Of a DNA stretch of 64,000 nt, positions 37,375-50,011 are shown in pieces. Each line of letters opens with the position of its first letter. The first letter of the stretch is position 1. The position numbers and the translations under genes are program-made. Below the pieces are notes generated by a model. That model worked only from the letters and a program-made list of their open reading frames with translations. It was not told the DNA's origin and did no database searches. The DNA comes from Toxotes chatareus (taxonomy: Eukaryota; Chordata; Actinopteri; Toxotidae): NCBI GenBank assembly GCA_016801885.1, contig CM028900.1, positions 9,393,501-9,457,500 on the forward strand, given 5' to 3'.

Positions 37375-38099
37375 GGCTAGACAAGAGCAGAGTCACACAA
37401 TGCACACTCTGCAAATACAGAAAGAACCAAAGAGAAAGTACAGGGGAGAAAAAAGAGAATGCTTTAGTGAAGTTGTTGATAAAACATCCCATCAAAGCTG
37501 AAGCCCTTCCACAAGGGGCATTAAACAACATGCAAGGTTGGACCCCCTCAGACCCACATAACCAAAATGACATTTGTGGACTGATTATGTCACTCATTCC
37601 CTTCTACTGGGAACAGTGCCGTCAATTTTAGAGTTTATTTTAGTTCAGAGTAATACACAAAAAAATACGGTCTGATCACGTGACTGGCACAATTTCAATT
37701 GCAGGAATCCCCAACCATCACTTATCCGTCAGTCTGTCATACGCAGATAGAAAACAGTTTGCGGTGCTGACTGCTGGTCCTAGAGAGCCCCACCACTGCA
37801 TATTTTCCACCTTTCCCTGGTGCACCTACACTTGATTAGCTGGGTCAGGGAAGTTCAGCCAGTTAAGACCAAGTGGGCACCAAGTTTTAAGTGTAAACCC
37901 CAATTTTATTTAATTGGGTGTTGGCAGATGTAGCAAATATATGCAGTAGCGGTACTCTCCAGCGCCAGAACGGAGCACCACTGAAGGGAATACGTTAAAT
38001 TAACGTTAGTGCTGCTGGTTACATTTACAAATATTACAAGACTTAAAAATATCTTGACCTCACCCAAAAGGTAGAGCTGGTGACAACTGCTGCTGCCTA

Positions 38100-38740
38100 C
38101 CTGAGAAGCTCATACGACTAACGTTAGGAAAGCTTTGACAGTTAACGTTAGCTAGCTAACGTTAACTAGCGTTTAAGGTTAACATCAGTAATTACTCAGA
38201 AATCTGCTTCTGGACCTCTCAACAAAACAGGCTGTCGAAATCAGCCGCGGTGACACAACAAGCTTTGACCATTTCGGCCATAAAACTGAAGGAAGCCTTA
38301 TTAACATTAACGTAAGCTAGCAGCGAGCTGGGTCAGTAAGAAGCATGCTAACTATTAAGCTACTAGCTATTTGCTTCTATATATCCACGGCTACTGCTAT
38401 CGGCGCTGCTATTACTAGCCACCCAGGGCAGCCACATACTCACCCTTCTCTCATTTTTAGGGCCTCAGCTGCACGAATTTTTTTTTTTACCAAACAGAGA
38501 CACACGGGCAGCACAGTCACTGTCATTCAGCTCTGTCGCAATGAACTAAATTCCAGTGAGAGCTAACAGGTGAAAACGCAAGGTGAGTGACTGACAGCTG
38601 CAACCGGCAAGGTTAGCAGCACAGCTGGTTAGCATCACCGGTGTAGCCCTCAGGAGTTCCGTGTTGACATGAGATCAAGGAAAACGGTTCCGCGGAAAAC
38701 ATGGTTTTTGCCCACGTCCATTCAAACTGTCCAGCAACGT
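38100..38740. promoter_or_regulatory. abhd13: abhd13 promoter-proximal region with GCTAACGTTAGC-type words
   Basis: This CpG-containing stretch holds many GTTAGC/GCTAAC words and a perfect 26-bp palindrome at 38141-38166. A plus-strand splice donor (CAAG then GTGAGT) occurs at 38583, so divergent transcription is possible. In mammals the equivalent promoter is shared with LIG4. Confidence 0.45.
38444..38650 (-). other. abhd13: abhd13 probable non-coding first exon
   Basis: A consensus minus-strand donor (AAGG then GTGAGT) lies at 38443-38442. A matching acceptor TTCTGTATTTGCAG sits about 35 nt before the start codon, near 37409. The upstream limit is approximate and set by the CpG-containing promoter-like stretch. 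The intron would be about 1 kb. Confidence 0.5.
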
Positions 38741-40295
38741 GTTAAATGCTGTGATAGAGCAGCAACAACTTCAAATGTCTCATATTAATCTTATAATGTT
38801 TATAATAAATATATCATACAACACATTAAAACATCCATCTGATCTAAAGTTGAGCAATCACCATGGCATGTGCTATTCGACTTTTGAACACCAGGTGTTG
38901 CTCTTAGAAAGAAGAAGAAAATCTTTTTTTTTTCATTCACTTAGTGATGGTTAGTTTAACAGTTTAAAAACAAGAAAGCAAACCCCCTAAATTAAAATAG
39001 CTGATTTTGGGCTGTTCCATAGACAATGGACAATGAAACAATACTGACTATAAAAACTATTAAGACAATACATTTTTTTATTTTCTTTTTGCCTTGGTGG
39101 AGTCACAGCTGACACATCTCAGAGCTTATAAAAGTGGGTCAAATTGTAGATGTGACAGTTGTAACACTCTTGGCTGCTGACAGGTAGGGTGCTCAGAGAG
39201 AGATATCCCTAAATGAAATGTCCCCTGATGAAAGAACAGTAAGGACAGAAAGCGTGTCAACCTGCACACAACCTCCATCTCAGTTCCTGTTTACCTGGGA
39301 GAATGACTCAGTCCAGGCTCTGACAACTGCTAGTACAGGGCGAGGTCAACAAAGTAAGTAAGTAAGTAAGGAGTTGGCTGACTGATTGTGACTGGCTGCT
39401 ATTTCTAGAACTGGTAATGACTTTACATACAACCATATGGTGATGATCTATGAAACTAATCAGAAAATTAACATGACATTGAAAATGTACAGCAAACATA
39501 CGTTTGAATATTGTATGTTGATGTTTTCCCCTCTTCTTGGGCTGGCCATTGGTATTTCAGTATTTAACATCTTGCTCACTCTCAGCGTGACCTTGGAGCA
39601 GACAGACAGATTATGTGCAGACTAGCACAGCTGTTGGTCATTCAGATCTGTCCTTGAGGTCAGTTGATTTGATTCTGTGGTGTCTAAGTCAGCATCAAAA
39701 CCCTTAGATAGAGCATGCCGTTCTATTCTGTTAGATAAAACGTATAGGCTACCAATCTTAAGTCAGTATACCCCTGAAATATAGTCTGCACATGAGAGCA
39801 TATGGTTAATGTGTATTAATTATCATTGAGAAATGCTGACACTGCAATAGCAAGCATTTAAACCTTTAGCAAGCAGAACTGAAGCACTTATTTGGAGGAG
39901 GTGGTTATGATCTATGATGGCATGACCACTGTATACTGTATGATAACCATGTACTATCAGTAGGTGTACAAATTATTGTCTCAACAGAAAGATGTAGATA
40001 ATCTACATATTGTGGTTGGCCTGCTGACAATCTATCAGGTAAATTGAAGGATTTGATATTCAGGTGTATTTTTGACACTGATGACAACATTTCAGAGCTG
40101 TTGCCTTTTCAGAATTACAGCTGATAACCTGCCTCAGCTTAGGGGCATTGCTGCACTGTTGCTTGTATCAGAATGAGGACCAACACAAAGGTTTTGGCAT
40201 TTGTGCAGATGTTAAGTTTTTTTCTTTTGGTAAAACAATCCATAGAATTCCTTTTAAGTAAGAATTCACTTAGAAAACAGCGTCTAAAGGGAAAA

Positions 40296-40396
40296 TGATT
40301 TCTTCGAAACTAAATCATTGAAAGATAGTTTCTTTGAACTAAATCATTGAGACTGAAGATGGTTTCTTTGATCTAAATCATTGAGACTGAAGAATG
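40296..40396 (+). repeat. minisatellite, three units of about 31-35 bp
   Basis: Successive units start at about 40296, 40328 and 40362. Each carries TTTCTTTGAACTAAATCATTG or a close variant, and units 2 and 3 also share AGACTGAAGATG. The first unit is more diverged. A decayed fourth unit may follow near 40411. Confidence 0.85.
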
Positions 40397-40600
40397 AGAA
40401 TGAGGGCCTCTGTTTCTTCAACTTGAACTGATTGACTTTACGATTATGTCCGTGTTCATCTCTCTGTTCATGCTAAAAAATACATATATTATAATAATAA
40501 CAGAATCATTGTGCAGTGGTCTTTGCAATGGCAGCCGGCCTGCATCTGGCAGGAGGTGAAGTATCTGTGGAACAGGATACATGGTGGGTGCACCCATAAG

Positions 40601-40614
40601 CACACACACGCACA

Positions 40615-40655
<41 letters not shown>
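40601..40655. repeat. (CA)n microsatellite
   Basis: CA tract with two early interruptions, then pure for about 38 bp. Confidence 0.93.
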
Positions 40656-40658
<3 letters not shown>

Positions 40659-41632
40659 TCACAGAGGCACTTGTCTCTTTAGGTTATGGGGAGTGCTGCA
40701 TTCTGATGGATTCAGCTTATAAGACTGACAGCTGGCAAGTTCACTCTCGCTTACCTACTGCTCAATTACCTTTGACATGTCAGTCAAAACATCTATTACA
40801 CACACCCACACTGGCAGGTATATGCACACACACACACACACGCTCTGTTGCTCCACTCCCATATCCCACTACTCAATTACTTGAACTATAGCACTCTAAA
40901 CAGCTGGAGGGCCTGAGCTCAATAATACAAAGTCAGACCTGCTATAGGACGAGGAGTGACTTTGATGACCTGGCTGGGAATATCATATCATTGGGCCAAG
41001 GGACATGCTTATCATTCACCTCATGCCATGCACCCAATGGCCTCCTAGGGACACCAGAGCAGCAGAGTGTAAATCTACAAGGCACCCATGGTTCCCACTA
41101 ATAAAACGAGAAATTGCACTTGGCTTTTATGCAGAAGCCAAGCTATTGATACACATTGATTTTTCTGTCAGTCAGCATTTTTTATAACCATTGCTGTGAC
41201 TTTACCTCTGCATGTGTAAGAGTTGCTGTAATTGCATTTTTTGCTGGGTTTGTGAAAGACATAGTTTAGCTTGTCTGACACCATCATGAGTGTTCCTCTT
41301 TGATTTGCAAGTCACTGAATGCCATGTACAAGGTGATGGATGTGGTGTCCATGGCTACAATGTAAATGTGTTGTCACCTTGGAGACAGAGCATTGCTTTA
41401 AGTCAGAGAGGACAGCTACATAATAGCAAAAGCAGGAGCTGTTGTAACTCCCATGGCTCCATTTCAGTGTCAGCGAAAAAAGTTTAGTGAGGTTGTACAT
41501 TGTACTGGGACTGCCTTATCAACTTAGTGAAATAGGCTTGCCAACCTGGCATTGTGGGTGTGCAGCAAAGCCTTAAGTCAAGCTGTTATGGTGCTGTCAT
41601 CTCAGGCTTCTTTTCATATAGAGCAGGTCTGT

Positions 41633-41636
<4 letters not shown>

Positions 41637-41679
<43 letters not shown>
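41637..41679. repeat. (ATT)n trinucleotide microsatellite
   Basis: About 14 ATT units, giving false poly-Tyr, poly-Leu and poly-Asn frames. Confidence 0.95.
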
Positions 41680-41929
41680 TGTAAAAATAAAGAGGAAACT
41701 ATCATTTTCAGAGAAGGCTTCCTTTGGCCCTTCAGACACTTGAACAGCCTCCACAGAGATAACATCACTTGCCAGAGCAGCTAAATCAAACTGTCTTAAT
41801 GGAGTTTATTAATGCAGTTCATCTAAGTTTGCGTCCCCTCCACACACACATTTATTTGACATAAGTAAAAATGCCATATTTTGTCCGTGACAGTTTTTGC
41901 TTTTGATCTTGTCATTGTTGAATTCAAGT

Positions 41930-42478
41930 TAAAGAAATAGCTCAACATTTTGGAAAATATGCACATTTGTTTTTTAAGGATTAGATGATGACATTGACAC
42001 CACTCTCGTGCCCATGCCATAAATATGAAGCTGAAATCAGAAGATCAGTAATTAACTTGTTGTATTACAGTTCTTTAATCCATTCACACATAAAAGTTGT
42101 GTTATACAAGTGATTACATGCTGTAACTATTTCTTTGACTTCCTGAGTATGCTGGTTGCCCGGCAACCTTACAGTGACAACAAAATTCCAGTAAGTCACT
42201 GTGGCCAGACACTGTTTTGGCAAGAAATTATTATATAGTAAAACCACAACCAAAATAGATACAGCATGTTAATCAGTGACCTTTAAGTGCTGGTAGATGT
42301 ATTTTTGAACACTGGACAGAGCTTCCTTAGCTCTTTCCCCCTACTTTCAGTCTTTATGCTAAACTAATCATCTGCTGTTTCCAGCTACAGACATGAGAGT
42401 GGGGTTGATCATCTCATCTAACTCTTAGCAAGAAAGTGAAGAATCATCTGTCATGAAATGTCAAACTACTCCTCTGAG
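41930..42478. mobile_element. inverted-repeat interspersed element, non-coding
   Basis: The left arm (about 41930-42045) contains TTAAAGAAATAGCTCAACATT, GATTAGATGATGA and CACCACTCTCGTGCCCATG. The right arm (about 42290-42478) carries the same words in reverse complement and reversed order: CATGAGAGTGGGG, CTCATCTAACTCTTAGC and AATGTCAAACTACTCCT. The two arms are diverged copies facing each other around about 245 bp. The arm sequence resembles a repeat I associate with many percomorph genomes. Either one element with long terminal inverted repeats or two opposed insertions would explain it. Confidence 0.65.
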
Positions 42479-45400
42479 GCAATACCCACCCCAGCTGCCA
42501 CCACCCCGGAAGTCATCATCCTCCTCATCATCATTACCATCATTATCAATCCTGGTTACAGTAATATTTTAACAGCTACCTTATACCCAGAGCTCATCAC
42601 ATCGGGAAAAACCAAAACATGTCTCATCTTTGTGAAGGACATTTTCTTTTTGAAGGAGACACAACCATGAAAAGGTGTCAGCAGCAAGCCGTATTTGAAA
42701 AAGTGCAATATCAAGGGCACGCTGTAATTACAATATGTTCAGTTTGGCCTGTGGAGACTTCTCTCTCTGTGGAGGAATAGAATCCACTGTCCTTGAAAAA
42801 TGCAGCCACATTGTCTGAGTGAAGCCGAGTTTTCTAAAGGTAGGGTAAACTGCAAGAATTTGAGTGCACACGCAGTTGTGTTGGTAACTGCCATCCACTT
42901 AAAGAGCAAATTCACTCAATTTGGAGCAAGCTCAGTCACTTTGTGAAGGTCAGTCAAACCAGTAATAAGTGATTGTTTGAGTTGTTTTGGGAGATCACTC
43001 CTGACTGAACTGATACCAGAGGACATGTAGACGCTGGTCGCCAGTGGAAACAGACAGGGTTGTGGTCCAGATTAAAGGTTACTGTTTTATCCTGTGGGGA
43101 TGGAAAGGTCATCTTTCATTTCTCATTTAATAAGTGTGTGTGTGTTTGTGCACGTGAGTGTGGGTTTGTAGGGGTATGGGTATGTGAATGGGCGAAAATG
43201 GTCGGTTTGAAAAGAGAGTGAAAAATCTCTCACTAAACTAATACGTACCCCTGATAAATAAGGCAGGTCAGTGGTGTTTTCATAATACCCATGTTGACTC
43301 CCAAGTTCACAAATTTAGACCACTTGCAAAATGGATCTTTTACACAGTCAAAGTCTGCATTAGATTGTGACTTTTTTAAACTCATGCACACGAGAAGAAA
43401 AACTTACAAGCTCTTCAAGAATGTTGCTGTACATGCACTGCAATAGAATATAGGTTCTTGTAAGTACTCAGCACACAGTCATTTACTAATGTATGATATC
43501 ATTCGCTTTAAAGTAATGCTTCAAGATGGGAGAGGAAAGTACTTATTCATCAGCGGCTAATGCTCTCAACAGTTCCTGCAGGAGTGTCTTATAAATAAAG
43601 ACTAATAGCCCAGCTGGGGGCAAATAAGTCTACTAACACCAAATATTGCTTCTAAAGCACCACAGGCATAACAATTATCCGTCCAACTAAGACCTTGGAC
43701 AGAACACGCTGGACTGATTGACCAGTACTACAATTCATATGCCTATCAAGTATACAGCAAGACACATAAGATGGCTACTGGAAAATCAGAGTAAATAACC
43801 TGGGAGTACCACAGCATGCAATTTTCAAAATGTGACATATTTACCCATACACAGTCAGTCCTCCTGGTAGAAATTCCTGCATAGCAAAAGAGGGAACAGA
43901 GAAAAGAGAAAAGAGTGGGAGAGAAGGCACTAGGGAGAGACACAAGGGAACGCGAACGAGTGAGAGGATGAGCCAACATACAAATCCACTCAGTAAAATA
44001 TGTATCTGGTGTCCTGTATCACTCCCTTTTCAGTCATATGACCCTGTAGTAAGTCAGAGAAATAGCCATTGCTCAGGGAGCCATGTGATTTAAAGACAAG
44101 AGTTTCAACTTGTGAATCTGGACAATAAATCAGTGCCTCCCCTCCTCTTCTTCCCCTCTGTATCTCTACACTTTGCCCTTAGTTGTTGTTTGTTTTAAGC
44201 TATTTCTCTCTCTCTCTTCTGTCTGTACTCACTTTCTGTTACTTCTACCCATGCACTTACACTCACATACACACACAGACAGACACACTCTCAGGCACCT
44301 CCCCTCCTCACCCCTGAGGCCCACACAATAAGAGCTTAATGAAAAGGTACTTTACACTGGCGGTAGTGCACTGGGGAGATATCTTTAAATGTCACTGTTA
44401 ATGGGTGGAATTAGCAGGGAGCAGGGTGTTCTGTGTCTGTGTGTGAACGTGTGCGCCCTGATGACAGTGCATGATACCTGGTTAAACGAGTTATAGTTTA
44501 TTTGTCCTGCTGTGCTATGTGTGTGAGTGTGCATTTGTGTGTTAGTTCGCCACCCAGCAGTATATAGTGTGCTTGACTTATTTTCCCCAGGCATCGGCTC
44601 TTTAGACCCCAGCTTGATTACAGTTTGCCACTGCAGATACAGCTGTGACCCTACTGTGACCCCATAAATTAACCCCACTGCATGATGGGAGCTCGCAAAA
44701 TCAGATGATGCCTATCTTCTTGAGCTGATTGATTTAACTACAGCTATAATTTCAGCATATCATTTACTCTCCCCTAGTCTCCTTCCTTCAATTCGAGTCT
44801 CTCAGTGGTGCAATGCATCACACCTCCAGTGAGGCTAGAGGACTACAGCGAGAGGGATGGATGTTCTTCCATAGATCATTGCTGAGAGGGTCTGTTTAAT
44901 GCTTACAGCAACAGTTTACATGCTTGCTAGAAATGTGCTGAATGAAAGGCATGAGTGAATGTTGGAAATGAAGGCAGATCATGTTGCTGCTGTCCTATAA
45001 TCTCAGCTGATGAAACCATGATACACTGAACAATAGGTACTTTCTCTCTGAGACACAGTAGACAGAACCAGCACAGAATTGATCACTTTTGACCTTTTCC
45101 TGAACTTTACTCTGTCTGTGGCAGCTATTTACAGAGCCTTTTTTTTTTTTTTACATAGAGGAGAACGACTGCTGGAGAGAGAGGGATAAGTGTCCAAGAG
45201 AGAAAAGAGGAAGGAAGGATGTCATGAGTGTGAATGTGTGTGACTTGCTGCCTCCTTCATACCAAAGCAGCTTTGAGGGAGCAGTTAGCAGAGCTGATGA
45301 AATGAAATGAATGGGGGCGAATAACAAAATGTACTGTGACACAATCTTTACATATAAAATGGTCCAAGGTTAATTGAATTTACAATGGCATATCCAGAAA

Positions 45401-45784
45401 GCAACTTGTGAACTCTTGCTAATGAATGGCACACCTCCTTTGATTGTCTCACTTATGGAAAAATTTTAGATTGCCAGGAGATGCACAGATGTGTGCTGGG
45501 ATCAGAAGTAGAGCAAGCCACCACAGGGAGAAAAGGAGAGGTTCGCACGTGACTGGTAGACTGCAGAGTGTGTCTGCAAAGTCATCTGAGGTCGGCCAGT
45601 CTGTGTGATGAGGTAGATGACGCAGAGTAAGGGCTTAGGCCGAGTACAGCACAGTGCCACATAGGCCCAGGCTCACACACACAGCCACATCGCATATTAG
45701 ATTAGATGGCAAATGAACCTTTATTTTTTTTTTTATACATGGACGCCATTCAGAGAGGGTGAGCAGACAACAGCAGTGTTAAAG

Positions 45785-45900
45785 TTGGCAGCTATAATGT
45801 TTACCGTGTTCACCATCTTAGTTTAGCGTGTCAGCATTGCTAACATTTGCTATAACGTCAATGTGTTGTACAGAATTTCAAAGCGAGTACTGACTGACAG
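45785..45900 (-). repeat. partial copy of the 25.7 kb interspersed repeat
   Basis: On the minus strand the tail module is recognisable: GTTAGCAATGCTGACACGC, then AACTAAGATGGTGAACACGG. The front module is missing or too diverged. Confidence 0.5.
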
Positions 45901-47139
45901 ACTGACCATGTACAGAGAGATGCCGACAGCATGGCCTAAAACGATAAGTAAACTGGTCAAATGAGAAGCGATAAGGCTGCCAAAAAAAAAGCAGCAATAA
46001 CATATTCATTGAAAAATAAGTCACTTTTGCTGGTGTAAAGTAGCTGATCTAAGCAGTTTCCACAGCAGATCATTTTTTGCAATTACACAGTAAGACGGTG
46101 ATAAGTGAGACAGAAATCGAAGAGCAGAAACTGGTATCTACCAGTGTGGTTAGCCCTGTGAGCTGTGTTTTACACTGTGTTTTAGTGGTAGTGGCTGCTT
46201 GGTGATGTTCTGTGGCTCAGCATACTAACACTCCTAACAGAAGAGAGCAGGAGAGGGAAGGAGAGATGGGAGATTGGAGCAGAGCTACACTGGCCTTCCT
46301 CCAGCCTCATCCCAGGCGCAGGCTGGGTCCTGTGAATACATCACTCCTACAGGATGAAAGGTGACTGGATCTCGGCGCTGGATGCAGCTCAGATTGCATG
46401 TTAACCAGGATTTGACTTCACTCCCAGTTCTTCAAAGGGTGTAGACCTACTACGCATTTTTTCCCACTTTCCTGTTGGATCTAGGGGCAGACATATCCCT
46501 TTTATCAGGAGGTGCTTTTCTCTGACAGCACAGATTAGCGAGAAGCAAATGCATTTCGAAAAGCCAGGCTCATTTTCCTTGCTCATACTCTGAGCCTTTA
46601 GAACGCTTTGCATTAATAAATGGTTCATCCAAGGTCCTCATTCTGTTGTCCCATTAAATTCAGCATATGTAATTTCCATGTAAACTCAAATCATATTTGG
46701 AATACTGAGTTCAAGTGATACCAACAGCTTTGTGCAGGTGAAGAACAACAGCCACATGAGATTGATTTGATCTCTATTTTTAAGTAAACAGAGTTTCACG
46801 TGAAGATAGAGGACTATGAGGTGGGGATGAATAAGGAGGCAAGGAAAGAATAAAGTTCTGCAGGTTCAGTTCAGCCTGGTCTTGACAGCAGGGGTGCTTG
46901 GTGACAGAAACTCTTTGGGCTGGGCCTCAGCTCTCTCTGCTGGAGTGTGGAGCTGCAGTCTCTGTCCTGGTGATCCTGTAAATCCTGCCTTCTGCTGTTT
47001 ACACTATGGCTGAGGCTGATGTTACATGGGTCCGCTCCTTCCATCTGGAGGAAGCAAGCCCATGCTGATCAAGACAGTCCCTGAATTTAAGACTCTAATT
47101 TGAACAAACGTGTCTACAGCAACAATGTTATGGTACTGA

Positions 47140-47405
47140 TATTTAGCAGACGTTAAGTTTACACCATGTTCATCATCTTAGTTTAGAGTAATAATATTTG
47201 CTAATAGCATGTGGCTGGTGGAAATCTCATTAGTTTTGCTGATATTTGGCCATAAACCAAACCATTGGACAAAACAAAATTTTGGTGTTTTCTTGATGCT
47301 GGTGCTGGAAGAAAAGTCAGAGCATCACCTGAGGCAGTAGGATTCATTCTCTGGGCATCATGAATATCTGTACAAAATTTCATGGTTGAGATATCTCAGT
47401 CTGGA
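47140..47405 (-). repeat. copy of the 25.7 kb interspersed repeat
   Basis: Read on the minus strand it has, in order, CATGAAATTTTGTACAGATA, then CAGAGAATGAATCCTACTGC, then AACTAAGATGATGAACATGG. This is the same module order as the plus-strand copy at 25.7-26.4 kb. Confidence 0.65.
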
Positions 47406-49983
47406 CCATTCCTAGAATCGGGCAAGAAAAATTAAAACCTGTGCATCAAATCAAACACTTCAAACAATAGAACAATACCATATTTATCAGTTCTTTATAA
47501 CCACCATAATCATTATATCACTATTAAGAGAACTCTAAAACACAAATTTCGAGCAAAAAAAAAATCTTACTTACTGCTTAAAGAGGCAAAGTCTGTTAAA
47601 ACTGTTATGCTCTGAGAACTGAAGTAAGGAGAGTTAAACTCACTGTGTAATTATAATTTCTACAGCCTTCTCTTTCCCGGAGAGAGCAATTTCCCCATGC
47701 AAAAGACTGTGTAGAGACTGTGCATAAGGCCATCAGTGATGTAACATCAGGGTAAGAGAGGATGAAGACAAACACACACCCTAATAGACACAAATATGTT
47801 TAATCATGTTATGCACATATTCAACAATGTTTTTACGTATAGAAGTGTTGCAAAATGTTGTGACTGTGATATCAGTGGAAGATGTTCTCCACAAGAATGT
47901 TTTAAATAATTCAGTTTGTACAATGTGCCATAAGCGAAACACAGTAGAAATGAGCTAACGCAAGGACATGACATTAGTAGATTTGACTCAAACACGAACA
48001 AGTCTCCTCTCTCATGTATTTGTATTCTTTATGTTTCCTTACCGGGGTGAAAGCTGCCTTCCCTGACAGGCACATTTCCTTTGAAGCTGGAGGCTTGGTG
48101 AACACAGAGATCCAGACTGCATTATGCGAATATAGGTCAGGAATCCAGGATCAGGGATATTGGAATAGGCAGTGTCCTTGGGAAAGTGAGCTACGTTGAT
48201 AAGCCGCTGAGGGATTCCTGGAATGGAAATGGGGTGAGCCAATCGATCAGGAGAGTAAAACCCTGAGGCGGAGCAGAGGTGGTGATGGGTGGGGTGGGAG
48301 GTTCAACTGAATGATGGTATCTCCATCATCGCTCTAATTGTTTCAGATGTTTCAGATTTTGAAATTTAAATTTTTTTTTTCCTTTTTACCTTCCAGGCCT
48401 CCATTAGTTTCCATTCATTTCTGTGTGGTGGGAAACCAATTGGCTGACTCTTGAGACTGTCTTTGGTTGTGCCATCCATCACAGTGAGTATCAACTATGC
48501 ATTTATTTTTGTCAAAGTCACAGCTGTCAAACAGTGCAGTCAAGCATATTAAAGGAGTCATTGACTTATTCCATATATGTGTTTAATTTCATTTGATTTT
48601 CACACCATATGGAGACAAATGGAAATCAGTTGCTGTGGGAAAGCAAGAAAGATATTTTATCAAACTACAACTCCTGGCTTCAAGAATGATTTTTTTATGC
48701 TCAGATCATTTGATCAACACAAAATACATACTAATTAAAATACAAGTATGTATGCATGCACATATGATATCAAACATATCTTTGCAGGTGCAAACACATT
48801 GAAATCACACTTTTATTGTCAAATTCCTAACATCCACTCAGGGACGGTAAGCCTGAGCTGAGGGTGTTGTCTTCTCTGACCAATCAGAAAGGCTGACACT
48901 GTCTCTTTTTCCTCTCTGACGTCAGGCAGATGAAAGCGAGGAAAGAGAGAGAGAGACTGGGAGAACGAGGAAGACAGGTTGATGGTGAGCAAGAGCTTAA
49001 GGAAGAGTCATATCAGAGGAGTTGCATAGGGTCAGCTGAGTGGGAGAAGAAGGGAGAGAAGGAAGGAGAGAGATGTGGCAGTAGAAATGAGGAAAGAGAT
49101 GCAGACACATCACTGGAAAGAGTAAAAATGCAGAGAATAAGAATGAAGAGCATGCATCTCAAAATCAGCTGTAAAAGGCGAGGAGGAGATGAAAGAGATA
49201 TAGTGACAGAATCACTTAAAGAGGTCCATTTCTATCCTGACACAGTGTGTAGGAGGTGTGAAGGTTATGTATTTGACACAAGTTGGCAAATGGCCATGTG
49301 CACAGTTGGATGATGTCACCTGTCTCTTTTCTCTCACTCCATTCTCCTCCTCCACCTCCTCTGATTGTCAGAAGGTCCAGTCTGGCAACCACCTCTCTCC
49401 TCTTCCCTGCCTCCCTCCACCAGGAAGGCTGACAGCTGGAGAGACACATTGTGACGAGACAGTGAACATCAGGGTGCAAAAAGGGTCGTGACAAAAACTT
49501 TAAATGGTCATTAAATGTGAGTTTTTAAAGAACCAACCTTGTCAGCACCAGTTTAAGCTTCTTGCATGACTCGTGGAAACAACTCAGAAATGTGGTTACT
49601 GTTTATAGTTTGAACTCAATCAGAATCAGAATGACTTAAAAAGCATCAAAGACAATCCTAGAAAAGGCACTGAACCTTCCATTTGGTTATTTTTGATATG
49701 ATTTATTTACAAAATGTTTTAAATAGACATTCTAATCTGAATGACTCAAATTGTATTTTGGAGTGCCTTTGACAAGCCAGACAGGACAATGATGTAAAAA
49801 TAGATATAAAAGGGTTCTGACACTGAATAACGCACTTTTCATTTGCTTTTGAATTCCTAGAAACATAAATAGAAGAAAGGAGAGGCCTCAGCTGTGCAAA
49901 TTACCTTTGATTTAGCAAGTGCTATCAGTACAGCGAGATAATATAATCAATTCTACACATGTATGTACAGTTGTACAGAAGGG

Positions 49984-50011
49984 GCACACACACACACACA
50001 CACACACACAC
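49984..50011. repeat. (CA)n microsatellite
   Basis: Pure CA tract of about 28 bp. Confidence 0.9.

Noticed and set aside
36946..37631. Plus-strand open frames of 97-144 codons opposite abhd13
   Set aside because: They are antisense shadows of the abhd13 coding exon and its GC-rich codons.
40601..40655. Possible CRISPR-like repetition in dinucleotide-rich segments
   Set aside because: Simple microsatellites without spacers; the organism is a vertebrate.
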